Source: Thermotogae bacterium
GTDB taxonomy: Bacteria; Thermotogota; Thermotogae; B3-G13
NCBI GenBank assembly: GCA_015486095.1
Contig: WFSK01000260.1
Coordinates: forward strand, 1 to 9,137
Direction: 5' to 3'
Length of the DNA: 9,137 bases
The translations under genes and the position numbers were made by a program. Below, one piece after another: positions 1 through 7,531 of the stretch (its first letter is position 1; the number at the start of each line of letters is the position of its first letter). The notes under the pieces are model-generated. The model did no database searches. It was not told the origin of the DNA and saw only the letters and a program-made list of their open reading frames with translations.

Positions 1-1
1 C

Positions 2-1216
2 AGGATAATATTGGTTATGGTTATAGGTATGGCCTCAGCTTTAGGAATAACATCCTATGTGGTCTTTAATTTTAAAATCATCGAGGAGTCGAAGAACATC
101 TCCAGAATGGTCTATGCCGCAATAGACATCGAACAATTGTTTCGGGAGATCGACAAAAATGTCCACCTTTCATCCGAGGTGAGAGGCGATCTGGAAAAGA
201 TCCTTAGAAAGCTCAATATAGAAGATGCTTCTTTGTATACGGTGGATGGGAAATTCTTATCTTCGATCTACGGTGGTACTCCCGATCTTACGCCGAGGAT
301 ATTAAAGAGGACTCTGGGCGGTAAGGTTTCGGTGATGAGAGATAAGGTGAAAAGAGAATTCCATATCTTCACCTTATTGACTTCGAACACAGGGAAGAAG
401 ATGGTCTTAGAGATAATCAAACCTTCTACGAAGATCAGAGGGAGAGTATTGGGAGAGATATTGTTGTTGATCTTGGGATTCATCGTATTAACTTTGACGA
501 TTCTCGGGGCCATACTTCCCCTTACTCATAGAGCCGCACGAGTAATGGCCATTCAGCATGCGGATCTCGTGAGAAATCATGCAGATTTGGAGAAGACCCA
601 TGAGATGCTGAGAAAGAATTTTATAGGTACCATTCGTGTTCTCGTGAATGCCATCGATGCAAGAGACAAATACACTGCGGGGCATTCGAGAAGGGTTGCC
701 ATATATTCGAGGAGTATCGCAGAAAAGATGGGACTAAATTCCGATGAATTGAGAATTATCGAGTTGGGTTCGCTCTTACACGATATAGGTAAGCTCGGTG
801 TCTCCGATGAGATACTCAACAAGAAGGGGAAACTCACACCCGAAGAGTATTCAGTTGTGATGTGGCATCCCGTCATCGGTGATGAAATACTCTCTGCATT
901 GAATGACATAGATGGGATACGGGATATAGTTAGACATCATCATGAGCGTTGGGATGGGAAAGGATATCCGGATAATCTGAAAGATGGAGAAATATCGTTG
1001 AATGCGAGGATAGTTGCCGTTGCAGATGCCTTCGATGCCATGACCTCTCAGAGGCCTTATAGAGAGGCTATGAGTAAAGAGGAGGCTATAAGAAGGTTAA
1101 ACGAGGGGGCAGGGACACAATTCGACCCGGAGATAGTAAAGGTATTTGTGGGTCTTGTGGATGAGGTTTACGAGCTCGCTCATAAAGGGGCAGAACTTGT
1201 CTTCACAGGGTGGTGA
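2..1216 (+). CDS. Membrane-anchored HD-GYP domain phosphodiesterase (5' end probably outside the window)
   Basis: Likely hydrolyses cyclic di-GMP (or a related cyclic dinucleotide) in the cytoplasm in response to an extracytoplasmic signal. Residues here count from a TTG at 11. A hydrophobic helix fills about residues 1-20, an unrecognised extracytoplasmic region covers about 22-146, a second helix lies at about 148-170, and a short helical linker replaces any clear HAMP domain. The HD-GYP domain spans about 203-385. All metal-binding signatures are present: H225, the HD pair H257-D258 followed by K261, H286, the HHHE run 309-312 leading to D315 and GYP 318-320, and D339. The frame stays open to base 2 and encodes Arg-Ile-Ile-Leu before the first candidate start, which completes a typical membrane helix with a preceding positive charge, so the gene probably begins further left. 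A weak AGGA at 2-5 means a TTG start at 11 cannot be excluded. Its 3' end overlaps comM tail to tail. The catalytic assignment is strong; the signal is unknown. Confidence 0.9.
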   Translation, partial: RIILVMVIGMASALGITSYVVFNFKIIEESKNISRMVYAAIDIEQLFREIDKNVHLSSEVRGDLEKILRKLNIEDASLYTVDGKFLSSIYGGTPDLTPRILKRTLGGKVSVMRDKVKREFHIFTLLTSNTGKKMVLEIIKPSTKIRGRVLGEILLLILGFIVLTLTILGAILPLTHRAARVMAIQHADLVRNHADLEKTHEMLRKNFIGTIRVLVNAIDARDKYTAGHSRRVAIYSRSIAEKMGLNSDELRIIELGSLLHDIGKLGVSDEILNKKGKLTPEEYSVVMWHPVIGDEILSALNDIDGIRDIVRHHHERWDGKGYPDNLKDGEISLNARIVAVADAFDAMTSQRPYREAMSKEEAIRRLNEGAGTQFDPEIVKVFVGLVDEVYELAHKGAELVFTGW

Positions 1217-2756
1217 AAAATGCCTTCTTTTGCCTGTATTGCAATGCTTCACTCAGGTCTTCCAGCTCTATCATATCGTTACCGTTCAAGTCTGCTATCG
1301 TCCTCGCGACTCTCAAGGTTCTTTCCATCCCACGGGCGGTCAGCCCCATCTTTTCTATTCCCAATTTGAAGAACTGTTCTGCTTCTTCAGTTAACGTGCA
1401 ATATTGCTTCATATCTTTTCTACTCATGAAGGCATTTGCGTATACGCCCCTTTCACTTTTGAATCTTTCTAACTGGCGTCTTTTAGCCTCTTGAACTCTT
1501 TTCCTTATATTAGCCGAACTCTCTTCGGGTTTCTTCGAACGATATGTTTTGTAATTCACACGACTCATCTCTATGTATATGTCTATTCTATCCAACAGGG
1601 GTCCAGAGACCTTTCTACGATAATTAATGATCTGCTGTGGCGTGCAACTGCAGGGATGGATAGGATCGCCGTAATATCCACAGGGGCAGGGATTCATCGC
1701 GGCTATAAGGGTAAATCTGGAGGGAAACGTAACGGAGTAATTGGATCTCGATATGGAAACTCTCCCATCCTCCAGAGGTTGACGTAGACTTTCCAAGACG
1801 TTCTTCCTGAATTCTGGCAATTCATCCAAGAAGAGCACACCGTTGTGAGCCAAACTCACTTCACCAGGCTTAGCCTTCGTTCCACCTCCTATGAGAGCTA
1901 CATCGGATGCCGTATGATGAGGGGCTCTAAAGGGCCTTTTCAGGATAAGAGGAAAATCCTTCGGGAGTTTTCCGACTACACTGTATATCTCTGTTACCTC
2001 TATGGCCTCTTCGAGTGTTAGAGGAGGTAAGATAGTTGGGAATCGGCGAGCCAGCATGGTCTTCCCACATCCGGGTGAACCTATCATCAAGACGTTATGT
2101 CCACCCGCGGCTGCTATCTCCAAGCCACGTTTTGCAAAGTTCTGTCCTTTCACGTCGCTGAAATCTATCTTATAGTCCTGGCTGATAGAGGCGAAGAGAG
2201 AATCTATATCTATTTTCTCACACTCCAAGGATTCAGTGGAATTGAGGAAATTTACGAGTTGGTCGAGTCTTTCCACGGCGTATATCGGATACCCCTTTAC
2301 TACGGCAGCTTCTTTTGCATTTCCTTTTGGTACCACGACACCATCCAACTCCAATTCCTTTGCTTTCAACCGAGAGATTATAGGCAAGACCCCGTTTATT
2401 CCCTTTATTTCTCCCGCTAAGGAGAGTTCTCCCATGAACAAGAATCTCCTGTTATCCTGCTTTATGATCCCGGCGGATTCGAGGATGCCAACACATATCG
2501 GGAGATCGAACGAAGAGCCTTCTTTCTTTAAGTCACTCGGTGCGAGGTTCACCGTTATCTTACCAAATGGTAGATCGTAACCACTGTTCTTTATGGCACT
2601 TTCAACTCGTTTCTTGCTTTCTTGAATCGCCTTATCTCCTAAGCCCACGATCTCTATATCGTGTTTTAAAGACCTTGGTGATACATCTACCTCTACATCA
2701 CACTCGAATACTTCCAGACCAACCAACGTTGCCGTTTTAACTACCGAATAATGCAT
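1203..2756 (-). CDS. comM: ComM/YifB family Mg-chelatase-like AAA+ ATPase
   Basis: A full-length member (517 residues, normal for the family). In naturally transformable bacteria ComM is a hexameric helicase that drives branch migration as incoming single-stranded DNA is integrated; elsewhere YifB has no settled role. Residues 1 to about 175 form the Lon-protease-like N-terminal domain. The AAA+ core follows, with Walker A GSPGCGKT at 226-233 and Walker B VLFLDE at 307-312. The family's four-cysteine cluster is C357, C359, C369 and C371, and LLDRID at 387-392 carries the likely arginine finger R390. The C-terminal helical domain contains the sensor-2-like TARGMERTLRVAR at 473-485. No key residue is missing. 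The ATG at 2756 has an AAGGAG five bases upstream. It lies 36 nt after the HD-GYP receptor gene and is probably cotranscribed with it. That suggests, without proving, shared control of signalling and DNA processing. Whether this organism is competent cannot be judged from the window. Confidence 0.95.
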   Translation of the reverse strand: MHYSVVKTATLVGLEVFECDVEVDVSPRSLKHDIEIVGLGDKAIQESKKRVESAIKNSGYDLPFGKITVNLAPSDLKKEGSSFDLPICVGILESAGIIKQDNRRFLFMGELSLAGEIKGINGVLPIISRLKAKELELDGVVVPKGNAKEAAVVKGYPIYAVERLDQLVNFLNSTESLECEKIDIDSLFASISQDYKIDFSDVKGQNFAKRGLEIAAAGGHNVLMIGSPGCGKTMLARRFPTILPPLTLEEAIEVTEIYSVVGKLPKDFPLILKRPFRAPHHTASDVALIGGGTKAKPGEVSLAHNGVLFLDELPEFRKNVLESLRQPLEDGRVSISRSNYSVTFPSRFTLIAAMNPCPCGYYGDPIHPCSCTPQQIINYRRKVSGPLLDRIDIYIEMSRVNYKTYRSKKPEESSANIRKRVQEAKRRQLERFKSERGVYANAFMSRKDMKQYCTLTEEAEQFFKLGIEKMGLTARGMERTLRVARTIADLNGNDMIELEDLSEALQYRQKKAFFTTL

Positions 2757-2761
2757 ACCTT

Positions 2762-2767
2762 CTCCTT
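2762..2767 (-). promoter_or_regulatory. Shine-Dalgarno site of comM
   Basis: On the - strand the bases AAGGAG lie five nucleotides before the ATG at 2756. This is the clearest ribosome binding site in the window and fixes the comM start. I see no promoter of its own in the 36-nt gap, so comM probably depends on readthrough from the upstream receptor gene. Confidence 0.75.
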
Positions 2768-2792
2768 ATTACGAGGACATCACCGCTATCTT

Positions 2793-5700
2793 TTATCCGC
2801 ATCCATTGGACTTAATAAACATGGGATAGGTCTTCGATATCGCTTCTATTGCCTTGTCCATGATCTTCGGATCCCATTGAATGCCTGCTCCGCTCTTCAA
2901 TATAGATATTGCCTTTTCAACGCTCATAGCACCCCTGTATGGCCTCGTACTCGTCATCGCATCGAATGCATCGGCGATCGCAAGGATCCTGGATTCTATA
3001 GGTATCTCTTCTCCTTCCAAACCATCAGGATAACCTCTACCATCGTATCTTTCGTGATGATGACGTATGATCCTTCTTACCTTCTTTAGATATTCTATAT
3101 CTTTTATGATCTCTTCGCTCAAGACGGGATGCTTTTTCACCTCGGCATATTCTTCTTCGGTTAGTTTGCCATTTTTATTCAAGATCCTTCCAGCAACACC
3201 TATCTTCCCTATATCGTGAAGGAGACCAGCGTATCTTATATTCTCTATATCTTCTTCTTTCATCCCCAATGCCCTACCGATCTCCATTGCGTATCTTGCT
3301 ACTCTTTCTGAATGGCCTCTCGTATACGGATCTTTTATTTCTATTGCTCTGGAGAGTGCGATCATGGTTTGAAGATAAGTTTCTCTTATACTGCTTATGA
3401 GTTCGAAGTTCCTGATGAGCAAGGATAGGATGTAACCGAATTCTTCAAAAAACTGCCTGTCCTCCATAGAAAAGGGGTGTTTTAACTCCAATACTGCTAC
3501 GGTATAGATCTTCTCGTTGTATTTTATGTGAACGATACCTTCTGCACGCGATCCGGGGGTTAATTCGATGAAATCCGGATCCTTGGATACATCGTTTACG
3601 AATATCGTTCTTCTCTCTCTTATGGCTTTTCCCACGATACCATTTTCTGTCGTTAAACTCATTTCTCGCATTCCTCCGTCAGCCATCCTTGAGAATACGG
3701 TGTAAGTACCTTTCTCAGGATCGATATCCGTTACCCATGAGATAACGGAGAATTTGTCTCCGTAAACTTCTTTTATCTTTTCGTATGCTACATCCAGGAT
3801 CTCTTCTCTTTTCTGCTTCAACAATCCTTCTCTTATCAATTCCATCAGGACCTCGCGTCTTTCATATTGATCTGCGAGATCGTAGAATGCCTTTTTATAA
3901 CTCAAAAGAAGTGATATGAGCCTGGAGATAGCTTCGAGTAACTGTTCGTCCTCCCCTTTGAATGCAGTATCACTTTCAAGGTTATCTATGAAGATGACTC
4001 CAGCATACTCGCTACCGATCTTAATGGGTGCTGCTAAAGTCATCTTTATTTGCTCTCCTACTCCTTCGATCTTATCCCAAGCATAGGAAGGAAATCTAAC
4101 CCTTGACGCATTTGCGATGTAAGGGATTTTCTCAACACCTTTGTATTCATACATATCTTCTTCTTTTATCTTCACTTTTCTCAATATATTTATATCAAAT
4201 CCATAAGCGGCCACGAAGGTAAAGTAATCATCTTCTTTCAGCATGATGCTCCCCTTTTGAGCGTCATCTATGATCTCTATCGTTCTATCCAGGAGATGTT
4301 GAAGAAATCTATGAATATCCTGTTTTACTTCGCTCTCGAGGATCATTTCCAATATGGCCTGGAGTTTATCAGTGAGATATGTTACTCGGAGGTAAGAACT
4401 TTCCAATTCCTCGTTCATCGCTACTATCTCTTCATTCGTACTTTCCAAGGTTTCCGTTTGCCTCCTTACCTCGTTTTTGAGATTCATATCGTAAGATACG
4501 GTGTATACGTGATGAGCTAAGTAGATAGTTATAGTCACTATCAACAAGAGAATAATTATAAGAGATTGCGGGAGTATTATACTGTAGATAGATGCCGTGA
4601 TATACGAGTATGGAATTATGTCTATGGCATAGATCGGCTCACCATCGAAATCTTTGACTGTCCTTCCAAACAACCAGGTGGTGATGATCTTTCGAGAGAT
4701 GACTAAGACACTTTTGTTATTCGTATCCTTTAACTTGTGTATGCCTGGCTTGAATAGTGCTTTTAACCCTATTTTTCTCGTATTTAATATGTCCGAGATA
4801 CCTGTATTTATATATTTCTTCTCCTGGGAAAAGAATACTATCCCATCGTTGTTCACGAGGAGAAGTCTCCCTCTTTCTGTTTTTACATTCCACCTCAGGT
4901 AATCTGCAAGAGCTTTTATGGATATAAGCGCCGCAATACTACCGTTGAATTCACCATTTTCGAAAACGGGATAATGGATGATGAGACTCATAAAACCCTG
5001 TACGGACATTATTGGAGCGGATATCACCGGCATATGATCTTCGATGATCTTTTTGATATGAGGTTGATACGAGATGTCCGTTCCCTCCACACTCGTGAAG
5101 GGATAGGTAACTTTCAATATTCCATGTTTGTCCACCCTTGACATACTCTTTACATAAGAAGGAGAAGTCTCCATTGCATTTTTCAATATATTCCTTACTT
5201 CATCTACATTATCTAACCTCTCCACAGGGGGTAAAGTAGAGAGGTCGATCAGCTTTTCCGCAATACTTCTGAACGATATGGAAACCAAGGTTGAAAATGT
5301 GTTCAATTCTTGGAGGCTGTTTTCAATGTATACTCTTCTTTCGTTCTTCGTCAGATTTGTGTAGTTGAAAAAATTTGAGAAGATGGTGAAGATCAACAGT
5401 ATGGCGATACTGAGTCCCAGGATGGCAGAAGAAAGTAGGTGTCTTTCTTTCGCGTAAGAGAGTACTCGTTTTATTCCCCTTTTATGGAGATACACGAATA
5501 GAACTATAAGTATAGTTATCACTGATACAGAACGTATAGAAAAAGAGAGAGAACGTAGTAAAAACCAGTAATTACCAGATATTCCTGTGTAAAAGCAATA
5601 AAAACGTATGTAGAGGTCGCAGATCAAGGGAATACTGACGAGAAGAGAAAACGTTATCCTATGCTTGATTTCTATAAGGGAAGGGATGAGTAGCGAAAGT

Positions 5701-6134
5701 GTGATGAGCATGAAAAGAGCCGTTGCATATTCTGTAAAATCGATGAAAAAGAATATTCCTTTAGCAAATGAGGCGTATAGAAATACGAAGATAGAGAATG
5801 CATAGGAAGCAAAGATAGTGATTTTCCATACCTTGCTAAGCAAGTGTTTTTTAATGAGACGCTTTTTCATCTTCGATGAACCATAGGAAAGGATGGTAGC
5901 GATCCCGAGTACGAATCCTGCATCTATCAAGGAATAAATCGATAGATCTATATTTCCCTGTGCAAAATAAGAATAGGCATCTTTAAAGGTGATGGAGATG
6001 AGAAGAACAATGCTTGCAAAGAGCATATGATAACTGCTCCATGGTGTCATTAAGCGTTTGTAAAGAATGATTCCGATCACGAAAACCGGTAGTAACCAGA
6101 CAAAATAATCCAGAACAATGCTAGCTATTTCCAT
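2793..6134 (-). CDS. Multi-domain receptor: 7TM - dCache - GAF - GAF - HD-GYP phosphodiesterase
   Basis: A 1113-residue membrane receptor with a predicted cyclic-di-nucleotide phosphodiesterase output. Seven hydrophobic helices lie at about 8-25, 36-50, 64-83, 103-122, 136-153, 160-179 and 202-217. Basic loops (K26/R27, 88-104, 156-159, 218-223) fit an N-out, C-in topology. Helix 8 (234-253) leads to an extracytoplasmic dCache-like domain at about 259-516, and helix 9 (519-541) returns to the cytoplasm. Then come a Glu-rich coiled coil (548-602), GAF 1 (about 603-745), GAF 2 (about 757-912) and HD-GYP (about 916-1105). The metal set is intact: H941, H973-D974, K977, H1002, HHHE 1025-1028, D1031, GYP 1034-1036 and D1055. 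No GGDEF domain is present, so only degradation is predicted. Ligands of the 7TM, Cache and GAF domains are unknown. The gene has its own probable promoter in the 75-nt gap after ispF and precedes comM. The start is uncertain because the best Shine-Dalgarno site is 19 nt before the ATG. Confidence 0.93.
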   Translation of the reverse strand: MEIASIVLDYFVWLLPVFVIGIILYKRLMTPWSSYHMLFASIVLLISITFKDAYSYFAQGNIDLSIYSLIDAGFVLGIATILSYGSSKMKKRLIKKHLLSKVWKITIFASYAFSIFVFLYASFAKGIFFFIDFTEYATALFMLITLSLLIPSLIEIKHRITFSLLVSIPLICDLYIRFYCFYTGISGNYWFLLRSLSFSIRSVSVITILIVLFVYLHKRGIKRVLSYAKERHLLSSAILGLSIAILLIFTIFSNFFNYTNLTKNERRVYIENSLQELNTFSTLVSISFRSIAEKLIDLSTLPPVERLDNVDEVRNILKNAMETSPSYVKSMSRVDKHGILKVTYPFTSVEGTDISYQPHIKKIIEDHMPVISAPIMSVQGFMSLIIHYPVFENGEFNGSIAALISIKALADYLRWNVKTERGRLLLVNNDGIVFFSQEKKYINTGISDILNTRKIGLKALFKPGIHKLKDTNNKSVLVISRKIITTWLFGRTVKDFDGEPIYAIDIIPYSYITASIYSIILPQSLIIILLLIVTITIYLAHHVYTVSYDMNLKNEVRRQTETLESTNEEIVAMNEELESSYLRVTYLTDKLQAILEMILESEVKQDIHRFLQHLLDRTIEIIDDAQKGSIMLKEDDYFTFVAAYGFDINILRKVKIKEEDMYEYKGVEKIPYIANASRVRFPSYAWDKIEGVGEQIKMTLAAPIKIGSEYAGVIFIDNLESDTAFKGEDEQLLEAISRLISLLLSYKKAFYDLADQYERREVLMELIREGLLKQKREEILDVAYEKIKEVYGDKFSVISWVTDIDPEKGTYTVFSRMADGGMREMSLTTENGIVGKAIRERRTIFVNDVSKDPDFIELTPGSRAEGIVHIKYNEKIYTVAVLELKHPFSMEDRQFFEEFGYILSLLIRNFELISSIRETYLQTMIALSRAIEIKDPYTRGHSERVARYAMEIGRALGMKEEDIENIRYAGLLHDIGKIGVAGRILNKNGKLTEEEYAEVKKHPVLSEEIIKDIEYLKKVRRIIRHHHERYDGRGYPDGLEGEEIPIESRILAIADAFDAMTSTRPYRGAMSVEKAISILKSGAGIQWDPKIMDKAIEAISKTYPMFIKSNGCG

Positions 6135-6153
6135 AATTCTAAGATTAATATTA

Positions 6154-6161
6154 CTTCCTTT
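6154..6161 (-). promoter_or_regulatory. Shine-Dalgarno-like site that makes the receptor start doubtful
   Basis: On the - strand AAAGGAAG at 6161-6154 is the only good ribosome binding site ahead of the receptor gene, but it ends 19 nt before the ATG at 6134. An in-frame ATT at 6149-6147 sits four bases after it, and a TAG closes the frame just upstream. Either the ATG is used with unusually long spacing or a rare ATT start adds five residues (Met-Asn-Leu-Arg-Ile). The domain content is unaffected. Confidence 0.45.
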
Positions 6162-6181
6162 CTAAAAATCCGGTTATTCCA

Positions 6182-6190
6182 ATTGTACCA
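6182..6190 (-). promoter_or_regulatory. Extended -10 promoter of the HD-GYP receptor gene
   Basis: In the gap between ispF and the receptor gene the - strand reads TGG followed by TACAAT. That is a good extended -10 element (TGn plus five of six consensus bases). No convincing -35 box lies 16-18 nt upstream, which is common for extended -10 promoters. Transcription would start near 6175, giving a leader of about 40 nt that contains the Shine-Dalgarno site at 6154-6161. It would express the receptor and comM separately from the upstream operon. Predicted from sequence only. Confidence 0.55.
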
Positions 6191-6209
6191 CACATTGCGT
6201 GCTTGACTC

Positions 6210-6680
6210 TCATTTTCTCACTGTAACTATTGCTTGAGCACTTATTCCCAATCCTTCCCCTTCAAAGCCAAGCCCTTCGGTTGTAGTTGCTTTTACATTC
6301 ACCTTTTCTGCTTCAATAGCCAAAACCGTTGAGATCCTCTTTTCCATCTCTTTTACATACCTAAATAATCGTGGCTTTTCAGCTATCACCACTGAATCCA
6401 CGTACTCTACTTCGTATCCATTGCCTTTTATCATATCGGCTACTTTCGAGAGTAGCTTTAGTGAAGATATCCCTTTGTATTCGGGAATTCGAGGGAACAA
6501 AACCCCTATATCAGGTGCGTGCATAGCTCCGAGCACAGCATCTATTATAGCGTGAATGAGAACATCGGCATCGGAGAAACCCATTAATCCCTTTTCGTAA
6601 GGGACCTCCACTCCCCCGATGATCAACTTCCTTCCCTCGACCAGTCTATGGCAATCGTAACCAATACCTACTCTGATCAT
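6210..6680 (-). CDS. ispF: 2-C-methyl-D-erythritol 2,4-cyclodiphosphate synthase
   Basis: IspF converts CDP-methylerythritol 2-phosphate to methylerythritol cyclodiphosphate plus CMP in the cytosol, a step of the MEP route to isoprenoids. The 156 residues match the usual length of about 155-160. The zinc ligands D9, H11 and H43 are present, as are the PDIG turn (56-59), SVVIAEKPR (96-104), and ATTTEGLGFEGEG (131-143) carrying the catalytic-site threonine and E135. Two substrate-loop features are odd: the common HSDADV/HSDGDV motif reads FSDADV (Phe35 for His), and the usual FPDTD segment reads FPRIP and is one residue shorter. The identity is not in doubt. The ATG overlaps the ecfA2 stop by 4 nt with no strong ribosome site, so translation is probably coupled. 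It is the last gene of the methyltransferase-ecfA1-ecfA2 operon. Other MEP genes, including the common partner ispD, are absent from the window. Confidence 0.97.
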   Translation of the reverse strand: MIRVGIGYDCHRLVEGRKLIIGGVEVPYEKGLMGFSDADVLIHAIIDAVLGAMHAPDIGVLFPRIPEYKGISSLKLLSKVADMIKGNGYEVEYVDSVVIAEKPRLFRYVKEMEKRISTVLAIEAEKVNVKATTTEGLGFEGEGLGISAQAIVTVRK

Positions 6681-7531
6681 CGTGATTCATCTCTCTTTAA
6701 TATTTCCATTATGACTTCCTTTATCCCTTCATAATCCCAACGAACAGATTTTTTTGGCAGACATCTTCTTTCTTTCAGCAAATATACCAATTTTATCATA
6801 TCTGGGAGAAAATCTTTTATAGCCTTTTCTAACCCGAAATGTTCTTGAAAACATTCTTCAGGGTTACCTTTTAGCAATATCTTTCCATCATCCATAAGGC
6901 ACATCACATTTGCGTAAAGCAAAGCCTCTTCCATTCTATGTGTTATCATTACCACTGTTATACCTTTTTCTTTGTTCAACCTTTTTATTTTATCCAAGAT
7001 CATCTTTCTTCCACCACAATCGAGTCCCACAGTTGGTTCATCGAGTATGAGATATTTAGGATGCATTGCGAGCACATCGGCTATAGCAACTCTACGTTTT
7101 TCTCCATCGGATAAGGAAAACGGATGCCTGAAGGCATATCGTTGAAATGGTAAGCCTACGGATTGTAGTGCTTCTTTTACGAGATATGCCCTTTGGCTTT
7201 CGTCGAATCCCATTTGCTTTGGACCGAATTCTACCTCCTTGTATACGGTTTCTTCGAATAATTGATGCTCCGGATATTGGAAAACCAACCCCACTTTTCT
7301 CCTTATCTTCCATACGTTCTTCGAATTTACATATTCTCCATCTACCATTATTTCTCCTTTCACTGGTTTCAAAATACCGTTAAAGTGTTCTATAAGGGTG
7401 GTTTTACCGCATCCCGTTTTTCCAACTATACACATGAAGTCTCCTTCTTTTATCTCCATATCTATTCCTTTCAAAACCCAACTCCTGTTGTTATCGTAAG
7501 AGAACCACAGATTTCTTATCGATATCGACAT
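6677..7531 (-). CDS. ecfA2: Energy-coupling factor (ECF) transporter ATPase EcfA2 (CbiO-type)
   Basis: The second ATPase of a group II ECF importer. It pairs with EcfA1 on the inner face of the membrane, binds the EcfT scaffold, and powers uptake of vitamins or metals through interchangeable S subunits. In order: Walker A GKTGCGKTT (37-45), the Q-loop with Q85 in VFQYPEHQ, the signature at 140-144, Walker B LILDEPT (161-167) with catalytic E165, and the switch histidine H198. EcfA2 character is shown by SDGEKRRVAIA after the Q-loop and a C-terminal tail of some 80 residues beyond the switch. The signature reads LSDGE, with Asp142 where LSGGE/LSGGQ has its first glycine. The gene overlaps ecfA1 by 16 nt and ispF by 4 nt. 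No ecfT follows, although ecfA1-ecfA2-ecfT is a frequent order, so the membrane scaffold must be encoded elsewhere. The substrate cannot be inferred here. Confidence 0.93.
   Translation of the reverse strand: MSISIRNLWFSYDNNRSWVLKGIDMEIKEGDFMCIVGKTGCGKTTLIEHFNGILKPVKGEIMVDGEYVNSKNVWKIRRKVGLVFQYPEHQLFEETVYKEVEFGPKQMGFDESQRAYLVKEALQSVGLPFQRYAFRHPFSLSDGEKRRVAIADVLAMHPKYLILDEPTVGLDCGGRKMILDKIKRLNKEKGITVVMITHRMEEALLYANVMCLMDDGKILLKGNPEECFQEHFGLEKAIKDFLPDMIKLVYLLKERRCLPKKSVRWDYEGIKEVIMEILKRDESR

Noticed and set aside
1202..1217. TTCAC...GTGAA inverted repeat at the convergent gene ends as a bidirectional terminator
   Set aside because: The stem is only five pairs and no T-run follows it on either strand.
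2751..3089. A 112-codon open frame on the + strand opposite the HD-GYP end of the receptor gene
   Set aside because: It is a shadow of a conserved catalytic domain on the - strand, with no ribosome site or recognisable motif.
6163..6190. A run of five T on the - strand after ispF, with a possible GGT/ACC stem, as a rho-independent terminator
   Set aside because: The stem is only three to four pairs, and the same bases make a better promoter -10 and leader for the next gene.
7516..7531. The 16-nt overlap of ecfA1 and ecfA2 as a possible frameshifted fusion
   Set aside because: Both proteins are complete with their own Walker A motifs and normal termini; short overlaps are usual in this operon.
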